Of a DNA stretch of 64,000 bases, positions 43,101-56,781 are shown in pieces. Both the position numbers and the translations under genes were made by a program. Under the pieces are notes generated by a model. That model made no database searches. It saw only the letters and a list, made by a program, of their open reading frames with translations, and had not been told where the DNA came from. The DNA comes from Dermanyssus gallinae (lineage: Eukaryota > Arthropoda > Arachnida > Mesostigmata > Dermanyssidae), in contig QVRM01006433.1 in the NCBI GenBank assembly GCA_003439945.1, forward strand, positions 62,001 to 126,000, read 5' to 3'. Position 1 is the first letter of the stretch. Each line of letters starts with the position of its first letter.

Positions 43101-46100
43101 AAGAGACAAGCGATTCCTGCACCCGTCCCCAGTTAACAACAGCAGGTCGTGCAAAAAGAGGAACAACTTGTACGTCTCGCGTACGTCATCGAGTTAGCTT
43201 CGACACGGTTTCGTGCCGTGTTGATGCTTGCTATCTTTCGTGTTTTCGTTGATTAACCTCGTATCGCCATTCACGTTTCCTCGCATTCTACTTCATCACA
43301 TTACCGTTTTCTCTATCTGACTTGTTCTCTCTCTCTCTCTCTGTGTTTCTACCATATTCTCCTCCATCTGTATCTCACCCTCAAGTATCATCTAGAAAAC
43401 ATTTCTAGCTACTACTATAACAGATCACATGGACAGACTCGCCGATCGACCACCGGATAAGAAGAGCCATCGCTAACGTTCGTTTTCTTTCCGTTCCGTT
43501 CCAAGTGTTGTCCCCCGCTTCTCGTCGTTCGTATCGGTTGTCGTCGTTATCCCTATGTTATTCCCTATTGGTACTCCTTAACACACCCCATAACCTGCAC
43601 CACCCCTCAACGACTTCAGCGACTTCTCGTTGGCGACATCCCCGTTTCATAAAAACACTTGCTTGGCCCAACCAAACGCCCCCCCCCCCGCCCCCCCGGA
43701 AGCAAAAGGCTTTCTGTGGACATGCGACGACGTCTTTCGACGACGATGACGACGACGAGCCTGTTGTAGTCAGATTGAGCGCACCACTTCCGAGGTTCTG
43801 AGGGTTCCTCGAGCCAGCTAACGGGAATTGCAAAAGCGGTGCGCCCAAGGGAAGGAGAGAGAGAGTAAGAGGAGGGTGTGTGTGCCCCCCTTCTCTTCCC
43901 ACACGGTCCACACACGGTAGTGGGCAAAACGGGAGCGCGGGCGGAAGGGGGGGGAGCATAACGTAACATGTACGCCCCCATGCCCGACGTCCAGCAAACC
44001 GACGTTTGACGGAGCTCGAGTGCGGCCCTTCTACACACCTCACAGTCATACACCACCAGCAGTCATAGTCGAAGTGGTTGAACTTGTGGCCAATCAATCA
44101 ATAAATGACAATCTCATTTATAATTCGAATACGCTCCCGGCCTCTTCGGTGGCGCGAATGCGGCCTTAGTTAGCCTACCACCTAGTGTTGTTATCTTGCC
44201 TTATCTCTTGTCTCCTCCTCACTACGACGACTACCTAGCTTCCGTAACAGCAACCGATAGGTTGTTCAATTGCAACGTGGACGGTCTGCATCCATATCCA
44301 GAGCAGAGACACCTCGAGCAGCAGTAGGAACAGTGGCAGGTACAACAGGGCGGCGGCGGCGGCGGCCACCACCAACTATAATATTTGGCACCAGTGCAGA
44401 CAGCCGAATGTTATGACAATGAATGGTTTTTTAGTGTAACTAATTAACTAAGAAAGTTAAAAATTGTTATAAATATTTAATTAAGTCACAAACAAAACGG
44501 CTCGTCGATGCAGGCAAACGCAGCAGCTGGAGCGGTCCAAGCAACAACGCAGACGCTGCTGCTGCTGCCGCCGTTACCGCTCGCCGCCCATAAGACGCAG
44601 TATCCGCGTATAGAATTATTTCGCGTTTTCGAGTGGTGATGACAAAAAAGAAAGGTGCCGGCAGACACCGGCATGTGCGTCAATACAGACGCACACGAAC
44701 GCACATTTACGCACGCAGTCAGTCATGTAGGGCCCGAAATGTGTACGGTATGCATGCAGGGGATGCTGAGACCAATGATGGGAGATCTGCAGCAAATAGA
44801 GCAATGAGCGACTCGTTTGTGACGTCCGATCTAACCCTGCCAGGCAGGCCATAACTATCACAATCAACCGCTGCTACTGTTGCTGTTGTTGTTGTTGTTG
44901 TTGGTATCATCAAAAGCTACTATAACGTTGTTGTTGTTATTGTTGTTTCTATTGTTGGTATCATCGAAAGTTACTATAGCGTTGTTGTTGTTGTTGCGGT
45001 TGGTGTATGATGTTCTTCTCACAAGAATAGCCTGAAACAAACGTATCAAAATCGCGTTCAGGTGGACTAGTATCGAGAGTAGCGTCGTCGAAACGCGCAG
45101 CCAGCCCACCGCGCACATCCCTCATAATACTATTCCTATTGTATTGTTAACATTAACTTACTATTATTATTATTATTATTATTGGAAGATTATTGCTTTT
45201 ACCACGCAGTAGCTCTTTCTCACTTACCGTCCACATTTGATCTAGTGATTCCGCCTTCTAAGGCCATAAGACTTAAACAACAGTTAGTAAAAAAGATAGC
45301 AGTGAGAGGAGTACCTAGTGTAGTGTACAGAACAATGCGCAACTTCAACCTGACCACGCAATGAGGGCAATGCCGCATCAGCGGCGGCATGAAGAACTTG
45401 TCTACAGCGACTTGAGCTTTGGGATCTGCGACCGGCTGCGACAATTTGCCCTAGTCGAACACGCACATTCTACCTCTAACTGGGTGATTAGTTGAAATGA
45501 GCCAAATCACACAGTATATATATATATATATATATATATATCACTCCACTCAGTGTTGAATGCTAGCTGGAAGACCCGGCCGGGTGTATATGCTATATGC
45601 TAAACGTAGAACAAGAGGTGATTGATTACTTTGGAAGAGAGACTATCGAGACGAAGAAGATGAAATCACAAACGCTTCAATCGTTGTCGTATGCTTGTGT
45701 GTATAACAGTTTCCTTCCTGTTCGACCGGCTCTAAACGGCCGGCGCTATCAACACACCGCTCTTATGGACGAAGAGCGGAGTCAACAAATGGTTGTAGTA
45801 GAAACATTATTGCTTATCATCTTAGTTGATGACGACCCATCCGTCGAGTCCGTGGAAGCAATCACTCCTCAACGGGACCCGCTTTCCTGTCTTGTAGGGA
45901 TCTGTGGAACATTGGGCTAGGTTCATAGGCTATATATGTATATATATACATATATGTAACATCATAACTCAGTGGCGTTTGACGCCCTACCACCCGTCGG
46001 CGCGACGAATCAACAACAGAAGTGAACCATCACAGAAGTCGTTGAACAGAACGAAACACCGTCACGCGCGCGTATTGCTAAAGCTGAACGGACCGGTTGA

Positions 46101-49100
46101 CCGGTGCACGTTTTCAGTAGGCTTCGCAGACACCGGACGAGGACTGCCTGGGCATGCCTAGACGTAACAGCGGTGAATTCGGCAGCCTTATTTGAATCTC
46201 ATCTGTAGCATTGCCGCCGCTTGTTTCGCTGTTTGCAAAAGTTGCTCGTTGTTTCTGGTGTTTGCGGTTGTTGTTGTTGTTATTGATGATGATGCTGCTG
46301 CCTCGGGATTGTGATAGTTGAGTAGTTTGTCATCGTCACTATGCTATCGCCAGAGTACGCTTGCCATACGTGCCATCATCCCTAGAAGCCTGTAACGGGT
46401 TTTCACTGCAGAACGAGGTGGTTGTCATCAGCATATTGCATTCAATTAGGGAGCAAGGGATAGTTCCTCTATTTTTCTCTCTTCCTCTTCGTATTTTCGT
46501 TGTGTATCCGGGGGGAGCGGTTGGTTGGTCGGTTGTTGTTGTTGTCGTCGTCGTCGTCGTCGTCAATAGCCATTCTTGCTGCTTGCTTTGAGAATTTCGT
46601 TGTACAAACTCGGAACTGCTGTCTATTTGCGGGAGCAGAGTTCATCAGATCTGCGGAATCGTCAACCGTCCATGGTGAGCGGCTGTTGTCGTGGATAATC
46701 CTGCTGCTGCTGTTGTTACTGATTACTAGATTTGATCCGATACTAGGTTGTTCGATGTCTTAATGTGCCTGCCGTATAATAAGAACCTCTTCAATTGATG
46801 CATTTTGTCTACTGCTGCTGCTGCCGCTGCCGCTGCTTCCTGTGCTGCCATCTCTGCCGCCGCCTGGAAGTTCCTCGCTGGGGTTACCCGTTAAAGACGT
46901 CGTTTCCCCGCTGTCTCCCGCTTGGCCGCAATTTCTTGCTGCTGTTTATCTGGCATCTTCTGTCTCTCTATGTTCCATTTCTGTAGATAGTATTAAACGG
47001 CTACGCTGGCTTGAGTGCCCAGCGATTCCCGCTGCGGCACCAGGACTTTGCATGTGATTTGTGTGTTTTCCGGCAAACTCGGGAAAGTTTGTCCAACTCG
47101 CAAACTCGACTCCTTTTCTACTCTTACGTATTTGCAAAATGAATGTGCTTGGTCTTGTTGTTATTGTTGTCGCTGTTGTTGTTGTTGCTGCTGCTGCTGC
47201 TACTACTGCTGCTATTATCTCAAAGTAGGATCATTGTGATAATACACTCAGTAATATTACTAGGATAATTGCGTATATGAAGAATCGTTTATCTTCTTCT
47301 TCTTGTTTGCCGTCATATTATCTACGTAGTATTGTCATCGTTATTATGAATATTAGTATCATCTCCCAACCCCCTAAGGCGCCCCCTTTCCAGTTCCCCG
47401 TGGCTCCCGGAGAATGCACCCGCTCGCCAGGAGTAGTAGATTCGCCTACCTCCCCCCCGCTCTTTAATGTGTGATGCGCAAGCGGTCCCCGGTCAAGTCG
47501 GGCGGACTGGGACACAGTAATGGTGGTTTTTGGTAGGTTGTAGTCCCACACTACCGGCGCACGCTTGCAGGCCGGGAGTTTCCCTGCCGTGGCAACCTGG
47601 GTGCATTGCCTAGTTAGTCGTCAACAAAAGCAAAACTATCATTCTTATTGTCGACATGGATGATTGCTCGCATATCGTCTAAATCGTGTTTAAATATTCC
47701 GTGTATTCGTCCAGTTGTGGATGACAGTTGAGTATTGAGTGATCAGCACGTTTGTGACTGGCATAACCGCAACATCGACCATTATCATCAATATCGTTAT
47801 TATTATTATTATTATGCTCATTATTATTATTGTTATTGATTATTATGATTCATATTATCTTCATCAACACCGTCCTCTTCCTCTCCTGCACTGTCACTGC
47901 CCAATCAGCAATTGTTATCTGCGTTGTTGATTGCGTAATCTCGCGCATATCTATTTTTCTCCTTCTACAATGTGTCGCTCTAGACATCGTCTCTCCATGC
48001 CCCGATCTGTTAGCTACTGGAAGACTCGGCAAAACTCCAAACGGGCATCGTCTTGAGGTCGTTCGTCGCCTCTCCACGACCGGATACTGGCACGACACCG
48101 TCCTGAAATGCACGACGCCACCCGAGCTAGCTCTGTGTGTCGTCACGAAACAACTCTTTGATTCAATCGTAGATCCTTTGACGCGCCGCGGCTTTTACTA
48201 TTGTTGTTGCCGTTTTTTATTGGTGTTGCTGCTGTTTGTGGTGCTGCCACTGCTGCTGCTAACGATGATGCTTGACGTGGATCATAAACGAAGACGCCTG
48301 TCTGCGCGAGGTTCTAACGCCTGTTAAGTGTACGAGGTGTTTGTCTGTTTGCCTGCCTGTCGTTGCCAAATCGTTGTCAAAGCTGCTTGTCCGGCCACGT
48401 GGGTGAGTCTCATTGGCCGACTCATCGGTGGTTGATTGACGAATTGATTGATTCATTGCTTAGTTGATTGATTGATTGAAGGAGAGTGAGAGGAAGCAAA
48501 TAAAGGACAAGTCGTTCAGTTGGCGGATGGCTAGGTGCCGTGAGCTAGTTCAGACTCAGACCCACGTCTCACGTTAGTCAGTTGTCTAGTTTCGTTTTTT
48601 GATTGGTTGTTTGGTTGGTCGGTTCTTTAGAGGATCGAGGCCTGAAAATCGGGAGACAGACGAGTGAACGACTCGGCATGTATAGACACGTATCCGACGC
48701 TGTCGCGTGTGGAAGCAGCGTCGGAGAAGAACTTGTGGTGACCGGCGCACGCACGACGCACGCACGCAGCCACTTGGCTGAATTTAATCAGAAAGCGTAA
48801 GCGAGTGAAGTTCACGGCTCTTACGGAAACCTGCCCATCTCTTCCTGACCGTTCTACCGGTATCTACTAAATACCGTAGTCGGCATCGGTACGCATATGC
48901 ACGACTGTTACACTAGTACAATTTCGTTGCGCCATGTTCTCCTCACGCCCGCGCCGTGCAACCGGTCACTGAAACGTACCTATATATTGCTGCTTGCTGA
49001 TGAACCCGAACACCAATAACATACATATGTACATACACACACATAGCATACATGTTGTACATACATGCGTCCTGTCCTGTGTTTGCGTCTGACTCTAGGG

Positions 49101-50634
49101 GACCGCTGTACTGTTGTGTCGATGTTAGAGACTGCGTGTTTCATTTGCCTGTTCGAGAACGTACACACTATCCATATCAGCGCCTACATCGTCTCTACTA
49201 TGCTTCGTCTGCCTTGCAGCATTTGATTGCTTGCATTCGTCTGCATGTGCGGCTTGCCTACTCATTTTCTCTGTGACTGGAAAATCTGGATCACCATCGA
49301 CCGATGTGTTCGAATTCGAATAGCGTCTTAGGACTTGCGACGATTCGCAGTCTCGGCGGCCCGATTGATCGAGTAAGAGCAGATCTTGGTTTCTCGTGGT
49401 CGCGTTCGAAGAGCACGACGAGCACAATCGTCACGCTACGGTCGGTCGACCCCTGGAGCAGCACTTTTTTTCGGTCTTCGGCGGTTCTATTTCCAGGGTC
49501 CTATGAAACTCTAACCAATCAAACCTCAACAGGGCTCACTCCGATCGTTATCATTGTCGAGGCGTCCTCCTGCGATACTGGCGAGCCGCCCCCGTTAACT
49601 AAGTGGGCCACTCATAGGTCATCGCCTAACATAATAATAATAGCATCATCGACATCACTCACTCTCAGCATCACGGATTCGATACTGGCTGCCTCTCTCT
49701 CTCTACTGGCTAACAATGCGCCCAATCTCATCGAAAACGACGGAAGCCAGTTAGCTACATGCGTCAGCATGGCGCTACATTCGTAAATTGTCGTCAACAG
49801 TATGGATAATATCATTCACTATATGAATAAGACGAATATTAATCATCACCATCATCATTTGAATTGTATCGCAATAGTATATATATATATATATATCAGT
49901 ACAACAAGTATTGGGTAGTAGTAGTAATCATCACGTTTCGGTAGGAAGTTATTGTCTGTCTGCGCATCGTGGACATTTTTTTCCTGGTTCCTGGTCGGGA
50001 TCGCGGCTGCGTTTAATAACTGCTCTGTGTTGCTTATTATTGCTGCGGAATGATTATTGCTTTGCATCGGTGTTGCAGTCGGTCGCAATGCGACGACCGT
50101 CATCGTGGCAGACGTCGAAATCCCGACGAGGTCCTTTGAAGGTCGAACAACAACAACAACGAGAATAAAAACATTCTGCCCATTCTACACCACCTAGTCC
50201 TAGACCGGCACAATGTTGTCGTTGTTTGCTGAGGCGGCAGGAGGGGTCCATGGCTGTGCTGTTTCTGCTGCTACCATCTGCTTGTCATCATGGGCACGCT
50301 GCTGCATCGAAAACATGTCCCCCTCGCTGTGTACACAAGAGCCAGGAGTGAGGACAAGTAATGAACACACACATAGATAAATAACTGAGCTCGAACAATT
50401 GTCAGGAATTGTGCCGGCAGCAGTAGCAACAAAATTAGACGTCCGGGACCCTCCTGGCTTCTGTTGTGTTAACGCGATTTCGTTGAGGTGCAACCACGCA
50501 GCTGCAAGACATACTCAACGTTGCTATCTATCTACGATTATCTTTACTTAATATCAATATATTGGCCAGTACCTAGATGCGGGTGTCTGACTGTCTGTGT
50601 ATTTCGCAGACAATGCGGTTGTCACAGTCACAGT

Positions 50635-50665
<31 letters not shown>

Positions 50666-51324
50666 TAATAGTCATCATTATCATCGGTATACCTGTGTAA
50701 TAACGCCGTCGTCATGGTGTCGTTATAAGACATATGCGCATTATCTTTGTTTGCGTATGTGTTTGTGCGGGTTCGGGTTTCTTGAGATCGCGACGAATTA
50801 CGATTAACCAAACACTTGTTCGTTTACGATATTTTCATTCCCTGTTGTTTGAAGAAGACGAATGAGACATCAAGGTGTACTGTGATGAATGCATTATTGA
50901 TTAATGTCCTTTTTTCGCTTCTGTAAGCAGTAAGGTTACGTAATGGTTATTAATGGTCGTAGTGGTTGATGTTAAGATAATAATTGCTGTTGTTGTCGTT
51001 GTTACTGCTGTCGTATTTGCGGTGTTTGTCGTTACTGTTGAGTGGTTGTGGGTTATTGCAGTGACAGCAAGAGTAAGCGCAGCAAAAACATTAACTCAGA
51101 CATTTCTGAATCACGTTACGTTACTGATGGTCTCGGCGCAATAAGTCAGAAGAGCTGATGTCTTCGTTTCGGTAGCCTTCTTGATCATCTGGGTAGCTTT
51201 TTTGTCTTCATATAAGTCTCACACGGCAGGCAAGACTCACAGGTAAGACCAGAGCGATTTTCAGAGCGTGAAGTGACCCGACGATTGGGGCTGTCCGCTT
51301 GTTTGCCGCAGTGGGTGAGCGCTC

Positions 51325-51330
<6 letters not shown>

Positions 51331-51369
<39 letters not shown>
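51331..51369. repeat. (TA)n
   Basis: About 39 bp pure dinucleotide tract. Confidence 0.95.
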
Positions 51370-51375
<6 letters not shown>

Positions 51376-52631
51376 TACCTACTTACTAACAGTGCTGATG
51401 GTTGTGATTGATTGACGTATGTATATTCTTGTTGTGATTTAGTACATCGTTCATTTTTTTTTTGTCATGAAAACACTTCGAGTATTGCTTGCTAGCAGGC
51501 TGTGATCTCTCCCATGATCGGGACAGAGATCGCTACTGGACAGTTACAGGCAAATAGATTCGCCGTTTGAGGCGACGTGCTGACGAAGCCACCATTATTG
51601 CTGGCCAAGAGAGATGCTCTGGTCAATAGACCAGTAACCATCGTATCGTAGAGGAATATTCACCCAAAGACGCTCGGAGAGTATGTTCTCAAGTGCTTGA
51701 CTGCAAACTTTGCCAAATAACAACACTTTTTTGTCCCTAAAATGTGTGTTTCACGCTTTACACCCGTAGCCGTAACAGTTCGCGTGGCTAAATTGTACAT
51801 AGTTTTAGAAACACATGTATCGCAAGTATACTACACTCGTGTTCGAGTTGTTGTAGCAGAGGAAATGACTATTGTTATGTTAATTATTACTATTGTTAGG
51901 ACCTTCTTTACGATTATAGCCGTCGCAACAATATAAATTGCTGCTATTGTGTTTGTTGCCCTTGCTCCTTTTTGTTGTTAGTAGTTGCTGTATTGACGCT
52001 GCACGTCTATATAGCACTATGCATTCGTTCGTTCGCCGAGTTCTTAAAAAAAGGACCTATGGCAGGCATTATGATCATGAACGATTTGAACGAGTTGCAA
52101 CGCTGTCTTGTCTGTATTGAGACGGAGAAAACATAGTCGCGGGGGTCTGAATAAAAACACATTCGATTTGCTGGTTATACTTTGTGCTGCTTCCGCTGCG
52201 TAGTTTGTGTCGGTGTCATTCGTTGTGTTAGCAATTCTGTTGTCACGGTTGCGTTGATTGAAGAGTATGTATCGTTTTGTGTCTCTTATTGTCGTTGTTG
52301 TTATTGTTGTTGTTGTTTGCGGTCGTAATTAGTTGTTCCGTTGTGGCCGGAACGATTTGCGGACACGTGAAAAGCGCGGATGACGTTCTGTTTCTAAATA
52401 TCGATTTCGATCTGTTCGTTGCTCGCGTGGCTCTAAACCACCAGGCCCTTTTGATTTGAGGTCATGAACTCCGTGCCTTCACGGCCAAAGCGATCTCAGT
52501 GTTCTGTGCTGTGTATTTTACGGGCGTAATGAGCTTGAGTTTGTCTATGTATGAGGCTGTCTTTTAGTGGCTCTATTTGTAGTTGAGATGAGAGAAATTA
52601 GTCCGGTGTTTGACCTCGTAGTGCCAGTGTA

Positions 52632-52663
<32 letters not shown>

Positions 52664-55600
52664 TGCTTCTTCAAGTTTTCGTAGGAACTATTTGACCGAG
52701 TAGTTGAGTCGTGTCATCACGTCGTGCAAACAAACAAATGCTTAACAGACGCAACGTGTTGAGGACTCTTGAAGGTGGAGCTGTGTCAGCAACTGTTGCT
52801 GGCACGTGGCTGCCCCGTAGACATTTCCTGTAGACAGGGGGGCAGTCGCACTCACGACGTGCCATCATAGGTATCGTATCGGCGAACGCGACAGCCGTGC
52901 GTCTTCTCATCGTTATAAACAGTGGGCTCGTGGTGATCATCGCCATGGAAGCGGGGCGATGAGCTACGAGAGTCGATCCGACGACAGCACAGTATAGTTG
53001 GGGTTCTCTATCGTACCTTAGATCCTATTCTTCAACCTGTTGAATGAAGCGCAAGGAGGCGTTCGCCGATGCGAGAGAGCAACTCCCGTTTCCGATGAGG
53101 GTTGGCCAAAGTGCAGTCTAGTCGGCTGCATACGCTCGGATACCGTTTCGTCTGTACTGACTGACACGGCAATATTTGTAACAACAGTAATAATGATTAT
53201 CATAATACGTTTATGAATAGTATTAATAATATAACGGTATGCTCTTTCAACCCCACCAATGATCCTCATGGCAATATCGTCACCGTAACTATGATTCGTC
53301 TTGTTACTACTACACTATTCTTCGAAACATCATCATTTCTAACGTTGTCAATGTGTCTCTGGGCGTGTTGAAGGTTGCTCTTACGTTTTTGTGTTGTGGA
53401 AACTTTTCGTGTAGTGAGTGGCTCTATGTTCGCATCCTCAGCATGCTTTCTCTGCCTCTCCCTCTCTCTCTCTCTCTCTCTCTATTCTATTCCCTCTATC
53501 TTGATAGGTAAAATATCACGTAATATTCATCCTCTAATTCGTTATTATTTTGCCATAATCATCATTATCATCATCGTCATCATATTAATAATATGTGACT
53601 CGACTTGTCATAGCTCTGTCGTAATATCATAACTAGTACTGCTGGTACCAGTAGTCCCGAGTCGTCTTCTACGTGGTTCCGTCGCACCCACTTGCTGGCG
53701 TAGTCGTCAAAGAAGAAGTCTCGAGAGTGTTTCGTGTCTTTAACGCGCGCTCCGAAATGACGACGATCGGCGTTCGCTGGCACGACTTCACGTGGTGTTC
53801 GTGGTCGTGGTCGTGGGTGTTATTGTTGTTGCTGCTGCTGCTGCCGCTGTTGAAGATTCTTTGCTTGCCGGTCGTGGATATAGCGTGTCCAGAATCAATG
53901 TAACGGCTGAGCTCAATACCAGACGTTGTCGAGGCCAGCCGTTCTCTCGACTCGATTTTGGCTCCGTTGTCTTCGATGCCCTTCAACAGTAGTTGTAGTA
54001 GTAGTAGTAGAAGAAGTTCTAGTAGCAACGGTAGCACCAGTAGCCAGCAGACTGCCCCGTCATATATACACAGCAAGATACGAAGAAAAAAGATCCGTGC
54101 AGAATAGACGGATCTCCAAGGACTTTGCAGTGACCTTTGCGCGACCTTCAGATGTTCCGCTCTAGGCCATCTTCACCGAGGCCATCGTCTTCTCTCTACT
54201 TTGCTACTTCGGATTACACGTTGCCTGCTTCTGGTCCTTCTTCATCACTTCACCTTATGCTGCTGCTTCTGCTGTTGCTACACTAGATAATCGCACGCAC
54301 GAAACTGTGCCACATTCGTACAGACACACGCACTCACACAGGGATACATAGCAATCTGAAACGGTCCAAGGAGAACTCAGATTAAAATATTGCATATCCA
54401 TAATTGGTCATGATTAAAATGTGGCATATTCTGAGTTCGCATATGACTTATTCGGGCAACGAATGCAAATAAACTTGCAATCGTTGGAGACTTATATATA
54501 TATATATATATATGGGCTAAAACTTGACCCACGCACCATTTCTTTGTTGCGCCTCCCGCGAAGGCTTCATGTGATTTCGTATTTTCGTGTGATGTCTCGT
54601 TAAAGTCTGATTGGAGCTGTTCTCCGATACACTACCGTGCACCAACGTTATCGACGTTGATCCTGAAAGCAGCGGCGCAAGTCCCAGTGAGAGGCGTTTT
54701 TTCACCTTGTAAGTTGTGTTGGGGTATATCTCTAGTGCATATCTAACTGTTGTGCTGTATGTAGTTGAATATCGTGTGGTAAACCTCGACTAGAAACAAA
54801 TACGCCGAATAGCCGATAGTTATATGTATGTATTTACGCACGCATATATAATGATGGAGGCCTATCTTACCATTTGCTATAGTTATTTTTCTCCGTATAG
54901 CTTGCTTGTTGTTCGCGCCGGCGCATTGTGTTGAGGCCGGTTTGCATTCAATTCCGATTCAATTCGACGATCGTATGTATGATTTCGTCGTTAATTCATT
55001 GGTCGGAGCATACGGTTGTTGTAACCGTTTTTGTTGTTGTTGTAACTGTTGTTGTTGTCGTTGCTGCTGCTTTGTTTTTGCTGTCTTCCTCCTAGTGCTC
55101 TTGTTTTCCTCCTTTTTTCTCTCGCTTCTTTATGTTGCTCTCGTTTTTTTTGCTCTTGCTGTAGTTACTCTCCTTCTCGCGTTCTCTCTTTCTCTCCCGT
55201 TTCGTCGTCGACACAGAAAACGGACGTAGAGATGAGATGTAGTCGGTGCCGTCTCTTGGCCGTTGTTGTTGCTGTTATTGCTGTTGCTGATATTGTTGCT
55301 ATTGCTGCTTGCTGGATTCCGGTATTGCGGTAGAGTTTGGTGGGCCAGACAAACGTTAGCCCTATGACTCGGCCCCGTGCCACTCGCGACGCTATTCTGA
55401 CGTCGACCAGGCTGTGTTATTTGGGATGTTGTTGTTGTTGTTCCTGCAACTGCTGCTAGTGATGTTTCTGTTGTTGCTATGCTGTCGTCTGTGTCCGCGT
55501 CGATGAATCGATTGCGTCGGGGCCGAGCTCGATCGGGCTTGTGCTCGGTAGGTGGATGAATTGTTGGCGGTCCCTCCGAGAGTCACACGTTACACGTCTT

Positions 55601-56191
55601 GTTGTTGTTGCTGTTTTGTTTCTTGTCTCCCGGTCGGCCGTCTGTCTGTCCTTGCGTCCGCCCGCCGCCTGCCGTTAGTCTTGCGCCCCTTCTTTTCTTT
55701 AGCACCCCTCTCCAAATCTGCCCGCCGCCTTGGACCATCGAACCCGGACCCCCATCGGGCCCGACTACGATCCACGATCTGGCACGAGAGCAGCTGTATG
55801 GAAAACTGGTGGCCGACGACCCGCGAACTGTGGTGGGAATAAGGCTGTCAGAAGATCGGGGGTGGCGACGGCGGCTGCGGCGACGACAGTGACGGAAATG
55901 GTAAAGGCAGGCGTAGCTGCGTCTGTAGGTCAAATTCTCTCCGTTGGTTTTTTTCCCTCCGCGGTGGTCATCGTGACGGTACGACGACTTGGCAAACGAT
56001 CATGGAGCAGCGCTGCCAGTGTTGCTGCTGTTTCTGCTTCCGCTGCTGCTCCTGCTTCTGCTTCTTGTGACGCCGAACTTCTGATTCGCGTTCTTCAGTG
56101 ATTCGGCCGGTTTGTGTCTGCCGGTGGTACTACTACTGATTGCTTGATTAGCGGCACATGGTCAGGAGGGAAGGAAGTTGGGGTAAGTCAG

Positions 56192-56401
56192 TTAGGAACG
56201 CTCATACAGGCCACCAGGATACCAGGGCCACCGCTGTTTAGCGGCGGCGGTTAAAGGCTCATGGTGATGATGAAGATGATGAAGGTGTTGGAGGTGGTGG
56301 TTGCTAAGGTGAACGAAGGACGTGGTCGTGGAGCTGATGATGCCGGCGGCGATCGCGGCTTGCGCCACAGACTTGGACAGGCACACATCATTACGGCGGC
56401 G
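56192..56401 (-). CDS. Candidate alternative terminal exon of the minus-strand gene
   Basis: The acceptor tttttttcctactacatacag (minus strand) precedes an open frame of 69 codons starting RRRNDVCLSKSVAQAAIAAG and ending KQRWPWYPGGLYERS, with a His-rich stretch in between. It lies 380 bp downstream of the candidate terminal exon 56782-57136. It might be an alternative last exon or part of a 3' UTR. The family is not recognised. The polypyrimidine tract is good; coding potential is modest. Confidence 0.3.
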   Translation of the reverse strand, partial: RRRNDVCLSKSVAQAAIAAGIISSTTTSFVHLSNHHLQHLHHLHHHHEPLTAAAKQRWPWYPGGLYERS

Positions 56402-56781
56402 CTGTATGTAGTAGGAAAAAAGGTAGACGCCAGTAGGCGGAGAACTTAGTAGGTTGGCCTAGAAGGACGACGGCCAACCTCGCTGATGCTTATGGGATCC
56501 TGGGTTCGGACACGAAAACGGGCAGGAATATACAGGAACTGAGACGGGTATGTAAAAAAAGGGGTACTTGCGGACATTGCGGTTAAGCTGAGCGAACGAA
56601 GGGAGGGAGGGAGGAGGAAGAGGGGGAAAGGATCATCGAGGATGATCGCGTGGGGTTGGTGGGAGACACGACATGAGATAGGGTGCCGTGGGGTGAGTGT
56701 TGTGTGCTGGGTTGTGGCTAGCTGAGAACGGTGTAGGAGTCATTGGTCCAGCAGGTGGTGGTTCGCCAGTGGTTTGCCTGC

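Larger units (their letters stand above)
34901..56190. other. Gene-poor block of microsatellites and T-rich trinucleotide runs
   Basis: About 21 kb rich in (TA)n tracts and in GTT, GTC, GCT, GTA and ATT runs on the + strand (for example 35541-35580, 37307-37335, 41763-41820, 44880-44990, 46520-46565, 47150-47215, 52285-52320, 55030-55075). T greatly exceeds A on the + strand nearly throughout. Long open frames here (for example 38648-39190, 43558-44097, 47830-48327) follow the repeats and show no domain. A short plausible reading at about 55735-55860 (+, PGPPSGPTTIHDLAREQLYG) is unassigned. The block may be intron or 3' UTR of the minus-strand gene to its right. Confidence 0.5.

Noticed and set aside
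43558..44097. 179- and 146-codon minus-strand frames
   Set aside because: Overlapping in two frames and composed of Gly, Ser and Pro runs from low-complexity DNA.
47830..48327. 165-codon + strand frame
   Set aside because: Includes repeat-derived Leu/Cys runs; the middle part looks ordinary but has no motif or splice support.
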